Assembly: GCA_030220185.1 (NCBI GenBank)
Contig: JASPKZ010007797.1
Location: 3,899,001-3,963,000 of the forward strand
Direction of reading: 5' to 3'
DNA from: Diploptera punctata
Taxonomy: Eukaryota > Arthropoda > Insecta > Blattodea > Blaberidae
Length of the DNA stretch: 64,000 bases
Shown: in pieces, positions 30,722-40,777 of the stretch
Layout: the number at the start of each line of letters is the position of its first letter
How positions within the stretch are numbered: position 1 is the first letter of the stretch
The notes under the pieces: generated by a model
Databases searched by the model: none
Seen by the model: the letters and a program-made list of their open reading frames with translations, nothing else
Told to the model about the DNA's origin: nothing
Made by a program: the position numbers and the translations under genes

Positions 30722-31207
30722 ATTAAGGTAGAATATTTTTTTATCACTCTCCTCATATTGTTCTTCTTATTTGATTATAAACTAGAGAAAATCTAAGAGA
30801 AATTTGAAAACTAGAGTGAAAGAACATCTCAGGAATGTTAAAAAAGGGGAAGTAGAAAAATCTGCAGTGGCTGCCCATGCATGGTCAGAAAAAACATCTT
30901 ATCGAGAAAGAAGCTAAATTATTAAAACAAATAGAAAAACCAAAAGAACTTACTGTTTGGGAAAAGATCTACATTCAAAAGAGCGAAAAGAAGAAATTAA
31001 TGAACTTTGAATTTCCCGGTGAGAATGACCTGGTTTTCGAGGTTTTTCAGTCAGCCAATGGAAGGAGAGAAGGACAGCTCTTCAAGACGACAGAACAACG
31101 GTCGTGACGATACTGAGGATGGTACAGAAACTATGTTCCGAAACTAGTTTATAATCAAATAAGAAGAACAATATGAGGTGAGTGATAAAAAATATTCTAC
31201 CTTAATG
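30722..31207. mobile_element. Foldback element F10 carrying the Penelope C-terminus
   Basis: The ends ATTAAGGTAGAATATTTTTT and its complement, plus TTGTTCTTCTTATTTGATTA-TAAACTAG and its complement, pair. Between them, on the plus strand: VKEHLRNVKKGEVEKSAV, AAHAWSEK, then KQIEKPKELTVWEKIYIQKS and KKLMNFEFPGENDLVFEVFQ. This is the end of the GIY-YIG domain and the C-tail of the Penelope-like protein, frame-shifted. ACTGAGGATGGTACAG...GTTCCGAAACTAG near 31110 is hammerhead-like. Confidence 0.75.
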
Positions 31208-31214
31208 AATATAC

Positions 31215-31735
31215 CTCATAGTGAGAATTCCTAAAATAAGTAATTTTATGTAATATTTAAATGTTTTTTCAATGATACTTATAACATTCTTTTACCATTT
31301 TTATGTATTAATTTACAAGAAACATGGTAACACTGTGACACTTTTAAACAATATTGTGATACTCACTAGCCATTTTTCCTTGTCTTCCAATATTGCCACC
31401 ATCAACAACTCAATTACACTATTTTTGTTAGCTAGCAACAGCTCTCTAAACTCATGTACATGCACGTGTTATTCTGTATTGGGAAAATACTATTTTTCCT
31501 TAATCTGATGTACGCTAACTTGCCCATTAACTCAACTAACAAAAAAAAAGTACATATCCCTGTTTGGGGGTTGAGTTTATAAATAATTTTATGTAGCCTA
31601 ATTGATCTCTGAGGCCATGTTTTAAGCTTAAGACCAATCTAGGCTATTCTATGCCAGGAGTCAATCTAACCTATTTTAAATTTTTTTCAGGTATGTTACA
31701 ACAATGAAATGGATAAGTTAGTATATGCTAGATTT
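31215..31735. other. No gene recognised
   Basis: Intergenic sequence. Short open frames only. Confidence 0.4.
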
Positions 31736-31964
31736 ATTTACATACTGGATAATCTGGCACACCATTAAGAAAAGTTGGCTATTCTGTTTGAACAGTGACT
31801 AATGTAGGTGGACTCCTGGCATAGAATCCCTCCAATCTATATTATCATAAGGTTAGAGTGAGTTGCTTTAGTTAGCTTTTATCATTTTAAAGCTAAATTA
31901 TCTTTCTAGCATAATTTATTGTGCATGTAAAGTTTAGAATGAGTAATTGTTGTTATAACTAAAA

Positions 31965-32350
31965 CTAACACACTCACTGGCACTATCGAATCCGAAGTTT
32001 ATGGCCGCGCGGACATAAGTCCTCCATACATCCCTATCCTGAGCTAATGTTTTCCAATTATCTCCTGTATAATCTACGTCTCTCAAATCATGGTTAATGT
32101 TATTCTCCCACCTCATTCTTGGTCTACCAACTGGGTGTTTTCCCTCTGCTTTTCCTATAAGAAACTTCCATGCACCTCTTTCATTCCCTATTCGTGCCCA
32201 ATATCCTACCCATGGCAGTCTACGAGACTTAACTGTTCTTATTATATCTGGCTTCCTATAAGACCATGTACCTCACAGTTATGTAGTTTTCTCTATTCAC
32301 CTGTCCGTTCATCTCTATTTGGTCCAGATTTTCTCTCAAGAACTTTATTC
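31965..32350 (-). mobile_element. LINE family B 3' fragment
   Basis: The minus strand reads MRWENNINHDLRDVDYTGDN-W and ends in the family 3' block CGGCCATAAACTTCGGATTC-GATAGTGCCAGTGAG. Strong nucleotide similarity to 23091-23500. Confidence 0.8.
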
Positions 32351-32477
32351 TCAGATGCTCGTATTCCATACAGCTGCATTTATATGACTTTTACGTTAGA
32401 TACCGGTAGACTGTTTTCAGAAATGCATCCAGTAGGCTTGTAACTGCCAGAATCCATTCTGACCCAAAATTGTAATG

Positions 32478-32828
32478 ACCAACGCTGTGCTCTCGAGGTA
32501 GCGTGCTGCCTTGTCACGCAGCGGGCCCAGGTTCGATCACCGGTCGGCAGCACAAATTTCCTGAGTGATGTTTCCTTTTCGGGGTTTTTCTTCACCTGTA
32601 AGATAAATGTCAGGTAACTGGAAGGCCCAAACTGTCCCCGAACATCACCTGGCCATCATTAACATATTCATTAAGTTTAGGTTTAAAGTCACTCCTGGTG
32701 CATCATTATCACCTATCATATATCGGGGCAGCATAACTCCGTCTTCCAGGCGCCCCAACCTCAGAAGTGGGTTACAATAATGCCATGCCAGTAGAGAATA
32801 CCAGAATGTCGAAATGACAATGTGGTGT
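32478..32828 (+). repeat. SINE family S1, near full-length copy
   Basis: Head TGTGCTCTCGAGGTAGCGTG, B box AGGTTCGATCACCGGTCGG, then the body blocks. The 3' end runs into a (TG)n microsatellite. Confidence 0.82.
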
Positions 32829-32829
32829 C

Positions 32830-32907
<78 letters not shown>
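32829..32907. repeat. (TG)n microsatellite
   Basis: About 39 TG units in a nearly pure run. Confidence 0.95.
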
Positions 32908-32913
<6 letters not shown>

Positions 32914-32941
32914 AGAAAAATTGTTTGTACTAGACTTGCGT

Positions 32942-33285
32942 CCCGCGCCGTAGCCGAGCGGTTAAGGTAGGAAGCCTTGGCGCAGAGCTACGGGACTTGC
33001 GCTGGTTCGAGTCTCCATGGGGGAAGAAATTATCTCATGGTATTTCGGCCAGTATGGGACCGGTGCCCACCCAGCATCGTGAGGCAATTGGGTAGCTACA
33101 ATAAGTAGCGGCTCCAGGTTGAGGAACCAGCTATAACGGCTGGGGGACTCGACATGCTAACCACATGTCACCCCTACACTGGCTGTTGATCATCTACCTG
33201 TGTGATTGACACATGTGGATGTGAAGGGCCAGCAGCCGGCTGGTAAAAGGGCAACCGCTGGAAAGTGGAAAGACCCTCAATCGGA
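32942..33285 (+). repeat. SINE family S3 with tRNA-Leu/Ser-like head, copy 1
   Basis: GCGCCGTAGCCGAGCGGTTA (A box TAGCCGAGCGG) and CTGGTTCGAGTCTCCATGG (B box) form a tRNA-like head. The body has CCCACCCAGCATCGTGAGG, ATAACGGCTGGGGGACTCGA-C and ACATGTGGATGTGAAGGGCC. A second, more decayed copy is at 59896-60235. Confidence 0.75.
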
Positions 33286-33291
33286 CTAGAC

Positions 33292-33350
33292 TTGCTCGAT
33301 AGTGTAATCGGTAGCGCACTGGGGTTTCAATCCTGAGTCCCGTCCGAGCA
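33292..33350 (+). repeat. tRNA-like relic
   Basis: GCTCGATAGTGTAATCGGTA (acceptor plus A-box-like D arm) and TGAGTCCCGTCCGAGC, whose CGAGC pairs with the initial GCTCG. The unit is only ~57 nt and lacks a normal anticodon arm, so it is a truncated tRNA pseudogene or a SINE head. Confidence 0.45.
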
Positions 33351-33373
33351 TTTATTTTTTTATCATGTCATAT

Positions 33374-33825
33374 ATATATTTTTTTTTCAAATGTCCCAGG
33401 TTGTCTTTCGACGTTCCTGGTGTTCTCTCCTGGCATGGCGTACTTGTAACTCACTTCTGAGGTTGGGGTGTCTGGAAGTCAGGGTTACGTTGCCCCGATG
33501 ATATGATGAGTGATGGTGATGATAGTGGTGCGCCGGGAGAATCCCTAATCCTACGCTTAATATAAGATGAATATGAATGATGATGATTGCGATGGCCATA
33601 TGATTTCGGGGACCGTTTGGGTCTTAAAATTTCAAAAAATAGTATAAGATAGATTAAAATTTAAATTTCACCTAAAAACCCTCATCTTAACTCCTGACAT
33701 TTGTCTTACAGGTGAGGAAAAATCCCGATAAAAACATCACCCAGAAAAACTCTCCCGACCGGAGATCGAACCCGGGCCCGTTGCGTGACAAGGTAGCACG
33801 CTACCTCGAGACCAAAACGGTGGAA
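33374..33825 (-). repeat. SINE family S1 copy with a ~60-bp internal insert
   Basis: Head on the minus strand TTTTGGTCTCGAGGTAGCGT, B box GGGTTCGATCTCCGGTCGGG, and a 3' end at the T tract near 33382. An AT-rich block (33631-33690) interrupts the conserved TTAAAATTT...CTGACATTTG segment. Confidence 0.8.
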
Positions 33826-33839
33826 TATATATATATACA

Positions 33840-34744
33840 TACATACAATCTTAACTAGCATATATACCTTACTCTACATGCCCTGAATGGCAAGTGTACT
33901 CACCAAAATCTCCGTATACTTTTGAAATTATTTCTTTCTTGAAAACGTAATTAAACACTTTTGGATTAACTTTCTAAATCGACCAAGTACTTATATATGC
34001 TATCGCTTGGATTTCACGTCTTTCCTCCGCATGCTTACATAGAAATGCCCTCAGATTATGATAATCTAGTATCACGACACGGATAGCTTGCATTAAGAAG
34101 CAAACAACATTTCAGTTTAACATTTTCAACAACATTTATCGTACTGCCGAAAACACGATTAAATATTGCAGTCAAAACTAATTCAAAATGCGGGTAACGC
34201 ATTAATCCATGGCCCACTCCCACTCAATTAAATAGTTAAATGGTAACTGATTCCAATCCATGGCCCACTCTATTAATTATATGGTATTTTATTCCAATAA
34301 ACAATATACTAGTCTCAACAGTATAATTAATTATGTCTGATTTACTTAACTTTGTTATGGAGATCATTTAATCTCTAATTACGGTACCGGTTTATATTGT
34401 AAAAACTAGATACACGAGTTCATCACGCACAATACGGCTTCACCATAACACAACTACAGCTTTTATGACAGACTGTTGTCTCTGAATGATGACGTAATAA
34501 ACCTTCTTGCTTAGTTTTGTGCATAGACAAATGCACAGATATATATACGTAAAATACACTTCCATTGCTATTTCAAACATAACAATAACATCGGTTCTCT
34601 ATGAACATAATCTGCAGGCTTCTATCGTTATCTCGCGCCGACTTTTAAAGTGTTTACCAAACGGTGCAACAATTTAATAAAAAATACCAATACGTAATAG
34701 GCCTAATAATATATTTTTATCCAATATCATCTGGTTTTTTATGA
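33840..34744. other. Intergenic, no gene recognised
   Basis: The only internal pattern I see is CCATGGCCCACTC repeated near 34207 and 34258. Confidence 0.45.
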
Positions 34745-34978
34745 GATTTCCGGGCATCTCTTCTAGCATTTGCGTTACTCCGATGATGTAATGAGTTATA
34801 AATTATAATGAAGCACCAGGAGAGTCCTTAAACCTAAACTTAACCTAAATTCCGATCGTGGGGAACACAGGAATAATTCCCATTATTAAAAAAACTGGTC
34901 TGACCGGGAATTGAACACGGGACTTCATTAAATGTAGCGTGATGATCTAATAACCAGACCATGAAGCTGCTGTGCCAA
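34745..34978 (-). repeat. SINE sharing the S1 3' domain but with another head
   Basis: On the minus strand, CATGGTCTGGTTATTAGATC and GTGTTCAATTCCCGGTCAG resemble A and B boxes of a different tRNA-like head. GGTTTAGGACTCTCCTGGTG is the S1 body block. This suggests head exchange between SINE families. Confidence 0.55.
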
Positions 34979-35101
34979 ATAATGATGATGATGATAATAA
35001 TAATAATAATAATGTATATACCAGCAAATTTCCACTTGGGACAACGGTTGCAGGAGTTACTCAACAAAACAAATAATGTTACGCTTATTATCCTCCTAGA
35101 A

Positions 35102-35172
35102 CAGGGGTCACCAATTGGCGGACCGCAGTCCGGATCCGGACCCTGAAGCTTTGGTTTCCGAACCGGTTATAT

Positions 35173-35236
<64 letters not shown>

Positions 35237-35718
35237 TTAAAACCGGTTAAACATCGAATACAACCAGTTGTACTAAATTTCATGTCACGATAGTATTATT
35301 GTTGGCTCGGTTGGCAGTACTACTTACGGTCGGAGATTGATTGAAGATGAACGGGATTCCGTTTGAAACCTGGTATCGTGAAAAACACGTAATTTGTGAA
35401 GTGAGATATTTAAATATTACTCTGGCCATATGTTAAGTTTATCATAAACTTATTAATAAATATTAGAATTAATAATTGTGTACTACTGTGCTGTACCCTT
35501 TTAGTATTTACCATGTGTTTTGTTTAATTTGTGCAATGCATACCCATAACATAATTTAAATAATTTCCTTGTAATATTATTTACTTAATAAAAGCTTTGT
35601 ATGTTTAATATTATTTACTTAATAAAAGCTTTGTATGTTTAATCAACTGTGGTTCCGGACCTCGACTTGATTTACTACTCTGAAAATGGACCTCCATGAA
35701 ATCTAATTGGTGACCCCT
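35102..35718. mobile_element. hAT-like non-autonomous element
   Basis: The left end CAGGGGTCACCAATTGG and right end AATTGGTGACCCCT are inverted repeats of the hAT CAGGG type. Flanks CTCCTAGA (35094-35101) and CACCCAGA (35719-35726) match at 6 of 8 positions, fitting the 8-bp hAT duplication after decay. It contains a long (TA)n run and a direct duplication of ATTATTTACTTAATAAAAGC. No transposase frame is present. Confidence 0.65.
35165..35225. repeat. (TA)n microsatellite inside the hAT relic
   Basis: A long TA run bounded by imperfect AACCGGTTATATATCG / ATATTTAAAACCGGTT inverted blocks. Confidence 0.9.
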
Positions 35719-35724
35719 CACCCA

Positions 35725-35965
35725 GAATGTCAGCGAGTGACAAGTGGTTAGCACATCGCCTCAAAGAGTCAGCTAGTATGCAACTAAGATATTATTTTGA
35801 TGGTAAAGACCTATTTAATTTTTTGACAGAGGCACTAATTTAAAATCTTCAGACATGGAAACAACTGCTTAAAGTCCCTCCCTGTCGGCGATACACATTT
35901 ACTTTTCCTTCGGAAAATCCAACAGTCTCAGTCAAGTTTGAACTCGCGATCTAATGATGATGATA
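35725..35965 (-). repeat. SINE family S4, copy 3
   Basis: TCGCGAGTTCAAACTTGACT (B box region) and GGACTTTAAG...CTGAAGATTTT on the minus strand, ending GCGATGTGCTAACCACTTGT and CACTCGCTGACA. Another 3' part is at 37845-37960. Confidence 0.6.
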
Positions 35966-35989
35966 AATAATAATAATAATAATAATAAT

Positions 35990-36243
35990 AACTAACTCAC
36001 TAGCACTATCGAACCCGTAGGTTCATTGCCGTGCGGACATAAGTTCTCCATACATTCCTATCCTGAGCAAATTTTTCCAATCATCCCCTGTATAATCTAC
36101 TTCTCTCAAATCATAGTTAATGTTATTTTCCCACCTCATTCTTGGTCTACCCTCTGATTTTCCTACAAGAAGCTTCCATGCATGTCTTTCATTTCCCATT
36201 CGTGCCACATGCCCTGTCCATCGTTGTCTACTTGACATAATAC
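35990..36243 (-). mobile_element. LINE family B 3' fragment
   Basis: The minus strand reads SSRQRWTGHVARMGNERHAW, KLLVGKSEGRPRMRWENNIN and YDLREVDYTGDDWKNL, then the family 3' block. It is flanked by AAT- and TAC-type microsatellites. Confidence 0.85.
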
Positions 36244-36251
36244 TACTACTA

Positions 36252-36314
<63 letters not shown>

Positions 36315-36328
36315 AACAGCTACTACTA

Positions 36329-36373
<45 letters not shown>
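36239..36373. repeat. (TAC)n then (AAT)n microsatellites
   Basis: Long trinucleotide runs. All long open frames here are homopolymeric artefacts. Confidence 0.95.
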
Positions 36374-36539
36374 TTTTGAGAATTATCTTCTTCATTGAAG
36401 GTTTTCTCAAATCAATCTTAGTAATCCGAGGCATTTTATATTTTTTACGATGAGCTGGCCCACACATCAACCTCTAACCTGAAGGATCGGGTGATTTTTG
36501 ATCAAAGTTGTCTTCCTGTAGCCTTTGATGAACCAACAA

Positions 36540-36679
36540 GGCAACAGTGCCTGTAACCCTAGGCAGGGGCTCTCACAGGATACTATCAGCCGAGCGTGCT
36601 GAACCCTGGTTTTTTAAAGAGGTTGGTACTCCTCCACCTCACCCTATTTCAACCTGGCTTGGGAGAGGCTTCGAGGACT

Positions 36680-36737
<58 letters not shown>

Positions 36738-36740
36738 TAA
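36540..36740 (+). repeat. Probable retroposon 3' end with (AAT)n tail
   Basis: GTAACCCTAGGCAGGGGCTC, GGCTTGGGAGAGGCTTCGAG, then ~18 AAT units. The tail style suggests a LINE or SINE 3' end, class unknown. Confidence 0.45.
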
Positions 36741-36920
36741 TAATAATAATACTAATATTAACCAGCAAACCTGGCAGACGTTATCCTGCCCAAAATTCAA
36801 TTCTCGTGCCATGACTGGACGATAAAAATGTTACTTTTTTACCATAACATTCACTAAATAAGACATAATTAGACATTATTAAATAAGTTCGCAAGAAAAC
36901 TCCTCACTGTCATCTGTTGT

Positions 36921-37041
36921 GGCTCACGAGGCCATACCATGTTGAAAATACCGGTTCTCGTCCGATCACCGCAGTCAAGCAACATTGGGCGTGATTAGTT
37001 CGTGGATGGGTGACCGCTTGGGAACACCACGTGTTGTTGGC
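36921..37041 (+). pseudogene. 5S rRNA-derived sequence
   Basis: Very close to insect 5S rRNA over ~118 nt: GCCATACCATGTTGAAAA, CCGGTTCTCGTCCGATCACC, AGTCAAGCAACATTGGGCG, GGATGGGTGACCGCTTGGGA and GTGTTGTTGGC. The internal promoter region is largely retained, with changes such as AGTTCGTGG. The directly following tRNA-like block suggests it is the head of a composite SINE and not a 5S gene. Confidence 0.85.
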
Positions 37042-37200
37042 AATTTTAAAAACTCCGTCGCCATCATAGAGAACCGAGTCGGTAGAGTCCCTACTTTCCA
37101 CTCCGGCGACCCGAGTTCGATTCCCGGCGGGGTAGGGGGGGTTTTTAATCTCCACCTTGGGCCTGGGTGTGTGTCTTGTGTTTGTGCTTATATGTGAGAA
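37042..37200 (+). repeat. tRNA-like domain and tail following the 5S unit
   Basis: ACCGAGTCGGTAGAGTCCC (A-box-like) and CCGAGTTCGATTCCCGGCGG (B-box-like) lie ~40 bp apart, beginning ~30 bp after the 5S end, then AATCTCCACCTTGGGCCTGG and a TGTG-rich tail. The 5S plus tRNA arrangement on one strand is that of chimeric SINEs such as AmnSINE1-type elements. Confidence 0.6.
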
Positions 37201-37680
37201 TAACAAAAAGTTAAAACAAGAAGGTAAATAGTGTAAACGAAAAGAGGGGGGGGGGAAGCGTGCATGATGACATCACATTGTTTTCGCGCGGAATATGTCG
37301 ATAATGCAGATGACTACACATCTGACATAAAAAATCCTCAAATCGGTCCAGTCGTTTGGGCAGTTTTTAATTTGGGTTTCAAGTAAGCCTTCACTTCTAA
37401 TTGTCAGATTTCGCTCATGTTTAGATAATACCTACCTCAGTTTATTTTAATACGATATACTGAGTTCGTTGTGAAATATATAAAAAAAAATATATGATGG
37501 CTAGAACGATTTTTAAATTTTTCATTTCAGGTCTACTCTTACTCCTAATGGTTTTGGAGGGTCCAATTGTAAATCTAAACCATTGAGGGACCCAATCAGA
37601 CACACACAAAAAATTTCATGAAAATCTATCCTGTCTTTAGGAGGAGTAGAGTGACAAACACACGTAGAGAAAAATATATA
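37200..37680 (+). repeat. Retroposon tail relics
   Basis: AAATCGGTCCAGTCGTTTGG (near 37341) and TTTCATGAAAATCTATCCTG followed by ACAAACACACG and (AAT)n are the 3'-end style of RTE-type LINEs. No coding part. Confidence 0.4.
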
Positions 37681-37681
37681 A

Positions 37682-37686
37682 AGATG

Positions 37687-37732
<46 letters not shown>

Positions 37733-37745
37733 TAATAATAATAAT
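37682..37745. repeat. (AAT)n microsatellite
   Basis: About 20 AAT units with one interruption. Confidence 0.95.
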
Positions 37746-37844
37746 TTCATTCTACCCGTATATCTGCACATAAGGACATATATGCTCCCTAGGTTTATTA
37801 ACGAATTTAATTCAGTTATGTTTTCTTTTTTCCCCTACCGATGT

Positions 37845-37970
37845 CAGCGAGTGACATGTGGTCAGCACTTCGCCTCAAAGAGACTCCTAGTAGGCAATGA
37901 AGGTGTTACTAGGATGGAAAAGGCCGATTAAATGTTGTTCAGAGGCTCCAATTCAGGTTAAGATTCTTTT
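37845..37970 (-). repeat. SINE family S4, 3' part
   Basis: TGTCAGCGAGTGACATGTGG and CTAGTAGGCAATGAAGGTGT match 35725-35790 and, inverted, 2085-2165. Confidence 0.6.
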
Positions 37971-37979
37971 ACGAGTCTA

Positions 37980-38520
37980 TATTTTATGGTAAATAAGACT
38001 TGAATACAACATAAGATGGTACCAATAGTTATTTACTTATAACAAAAAATTATATATGGGCCAACTTAATTGGACATTTTATGCTTTTTTCCATGATATC
38101 GATAGATAACCTTTATTTACAATTTCATTAAGAGCTGAATTTATGCTCCATGCTGACTCACCTTTGAATTATGCTGTTATTTTCACAACATCTCAATGGC
38201 TAAGTGGTAAACTGTTTGAAAACATTCAAAATAATTTATTTCTCTTCACTTTTCAAATGCTTTGCTTTCCAATGTTTAAGAAATTCTACAGAAATTTGCT
38301 AATTTGAAACAACTGAAATTCCAACATATTTTACATTGGGCATGTGTAAAGAATAAAACAATGCTTATTTAATGTACGTATTAAAATTGTAATTATATAT
38401 TTTAAGATTCTCCCATATAACTTATATATTTTAATTATTTTAATTTTATTTATTTCGAGTGTTGGAGAGGCAACTACATTTTCTAAATTCCAGTTGTAAT
38501 GTAAACAAACTAACTGACTA
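37980..38520. other. No gene recognised
   Basis: AT-rich intergenic sequence without visible features. Confidence 0.4.
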
Positions 38521-38524
38521 ATAA

Positions 38525-38700
38525 ATTTGCGCAAATTTTGACCTGATCCAGAGGTTCATCGGTCCACCGATAGAAGTAAGAAGGAAACCGCCAAGAAACG
38601 ACATAACACCGGTCGACCAGAGGCTACTGACGATGGAGATAAGCTCCGAAACTGCAGTATAGAAGAAAAAGGATATGAGGTGAGGTAATAAAAACATTAA
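38525..38700 (+). mobile_element. Penelope-like 3' end (5'-truncated) with hammerhead-like motif
   Basis: The reading ANFDLIQRFIGPSIEGRR is recognisable from the copy at 42520-42700 (here CAAATTTTGACCTGATCCAG, GGTTCATCGGTCCACCG). Then come the hammerhead-like motif and GGATATGAGGTGAGGTAAT. Only the last ~175 bp of the element are present. Confidence 0.6.
38618..38668 (+). ncRNA. Hammerhead-ribozyme-like motif
   Basis: Blocks in order: GGCTA, CTGACGA (CUGANGA core), T, stem GGAG-ATAAG-CTCC, GAAAC, TGCA, GTA, TAGAAG. CTA before the core can pair with TAG after the presumed cleavage site (helix I). Helix III would be a single C-G pair around TGCA, as in minimal hammerheads of Penelope-like elements. 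The expected NUH site reads GTA. All core bases are intact except for the extra T. Confidence 0.55.
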
Positions 38701-38874
38701 TTTAATTCATAACTAAATTAACTTGGTCTAGTAACTACTAACAAAGGAGAGACTGGGACTAGACTCAAAGGGTCGTAAAGCCAGCAAGTAAGTATATGGG
38801 CATGATATCATTTAAATTTGTATAATATCCCAATATCGCTGATATTAGGAAAATTATTAAAGTTAAAAGAAATA

Positions 38875-39513
38875 CGAGGATCATTTCATTAATCATGGCA
38901 ACTATTTTTTATCAGTCAATAAAGCTGCAGGAAACAATTGGAAGTCGCTGGTATGTTCTACACAATTCTAGTACTAAATTGGGATCTGGGTACAAGGGGC
39001 TATGAGTAAGGGACATTGATAGATGCATAAATAGAGATCATTGTTTTATTTGTATTACATGTGCATAAAAATAAGTAATACTCTTATTATTCAGAGCTAA
39101 CAGCCTTCAAAATAATCCCCCAAGGCTTCCACACATCTTTTCCAACCCAGTTTCCAAACAGGTAGGACATCTTAACAGCATATTGACGAGAGATGGTGCA
39201 CATAGACACATCACAAACAGCTGATGGTATTCAGCACCTTCCTCATCATTGGGAAAGATGTATGGAAGTCTTGGGGATTATTTTTGAAGGTTGTTAGCTT
39301 TGATTTGTATATATGTAATATGAATAAAACAATGATCTCTATTTACGCATCTTTCAATGTCCCTTACCCATAGCCCCTTGTACCTGGATCCCAATTTAGT
39401 ACCAGTATTGCAAAGAGTATTCCTGTGACTTTTAATTGTATATCCTGATTTTTGTTTCCAGCAGCTTTATTGACTGATAAAAAATAGTTGCATGACTTAT
39501 GAAATGACCCTCA
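38875..39513. mobile_element. Mariner-like foldback element
   Basis: The ends CGAGGATCATTTCATTAATC and (reverse) TGAGGGTCATTTCATAAGTC are inverted repeats next to TA dinucleotides (38873-38874, 39514-39515), the mariner target. Both halves contain the transposase 3' end in opposite orientation (AAGTCTTGGGGATTATTTTTG on plus; its complement near 39110-39130), reading CVEALGDYFEGC-like. The element is thus palindromic and cannot encode a full transposase. Confidence 0.65.
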
Positions 39514-39519
39514 TATATT

Positions 39520-40760
39520 ACAAACAATTGAAAAGGGATGATTAAGATGGTAGGGACATCTGATAGAATCCATGATAGAAGATCTTGGAGTGGACAATAG
39601 GTGGGAAAAGAAGAAAGGGAAGACTTAACCTTTTGACTGCCGTGTTTTCCTTTTGCCAGCTGGGCTATGGGTGCCAGGTTTTTTAAATTTAAATTACTAT
39701 GCCATACTATATAATATAAACCTATATAAAGTATAATTAACTGTCTACATGCCATGCTAAATTGAATTTAAATTCACTATTATACATTTATTTGAAGGTT
39801 AGGCGTTGTTGCTTCCACTGTAAAGATCCCAGGTTCGAATTCATCACAGTATCTTTATTGAGTTTTGTTATCACTATCACATCTATCTTCTTGAATAATT
39901 TTGATGCCATTATCACTAAACACTTATAATATTAAATATTGTTGAATATTTTTTATGGTCCTGGGTTCAAATCAATTCCAGTCAAACAGCTGTTTTGTGC
40001 CATGTGTTACGTCTGGCGTGACATGCCCACCACTGTCACTCACATCCTGTTCATTTAGATCTACATCACTTGCTTTACTATTTACAGGCTTAGATTGTAA
40101 TAATATTCTCTTAGAAACAGGACTACTATCACATTCGTCAAACGAATAACCATTTGATGAACTGTAACTGTCACTCTCATCTTATGATGAAACTGACACA
40201 ATAAAATCGCGTATTGTATTTTCGTCAACTTCGAGACATGAATCACTGTGTTTCACAGCACGACCTACCCCTTGGCCAGGTATCTTTTCAACTAAAAATA
40301 AAATAAATAAAGAGGAAATCCTGAAATTGCAATATTCCATAGCCAAAAAAAAAAAAAAAGGCCTTGAAACATGAGTGTACACCCTCCTTTAGAAAACTCA
40401 TTTACAACCAGCCTGTACCGTTATTCTGTAAGGGATGTGCAAAGTATTGCTAAGAAAAGATGTACAAACACAGAACGAAAAATAATTTTAGTTTATTGAA
40501 GTAAAAACTTCGGGAAAAAAATATTTAAAATAATAAGACTGAAAACCGAAACTTGCCGGGCATGGCATACCGCTGTACACACACTTTCACTGGTGCATGC
40601 CAGGCATGGCATACAAAAGGTTAAAGAAGGTTGGATGGACGGTGTGAGAAGAAGTATGAGTGAACTGGCACTTACAGATGAGGATGTTCAGGACCACTAC
40701 AACTTGAGAAGGTGAATTTCTTGAGAGTGATGAAAAACCACTGTATTGTGCATAAATTCC
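39520..40760 (+). mobile_element. LINE 3' fragment interrupted by a piggyBac-like element
   Basis: Left part to 39624 (GAAAAGAAGAAAGGGAAGAC). The right part from 40621 reads KEGWMDGVRRSMSELALTDE and DVQDHYNLRR. The joined frame GRLKEGWMDGV is the usual LINE C-terminal block (RGRPKxxWxDGV). Confidence 0.65.
39629..40620. mobile_element. piggyBac-like element, 992 bp, TTAA target
   Basis: TTAA at 39625-39628 and 40621-40624 flanks the termini CCTTTTGACTGCC and GGCATACAAAAGG (inverted, CCTTTTG...GCC). Removing it and one TTAA restores the LINE frame. Minus-strand relics at ~40380-39955 (KIPGQGVGRAVKHSDSCLEV, SSSNGYSFDECDSSP, VTPDVTHGTKQLFD) look like an acidic transposase N-terminus. No catalytic part is preserved. 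Confidence 0.7.
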
Positions 40761-40777
40761 AAAATAATATATATACT

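Larger units (their letters stand above)
29964..31828. repeat. Inverted repeat pair ~1.8 kb apart
   Basis: GATTCTATGCCAGGAGTCCA...AGTTGGCTATTC-type sequence at 29964-30040 recurs inverted at 31753-31828 (AAGTTGGCTATTCTGTTTGA, ACTAATGTAGGTGGACTCCT). These could be the ends of one DNA element or two independent copies of a small repeat. A third partial match lies near 31645. The interior includes hairpin F10. Confidence 0.5.

Noticed and set aside
36239..36740. Long open frames rich in Y, V, L, I or N
   Set aside because: They are translations of (TAC)n and (AAT)n microsatellites.
36921..37041. Functional 5S rRNA gene
   Set aside because: Promoter and stem substitutions, a single copy and a fused tRNA-like tail point to a SINE or pseudogene.
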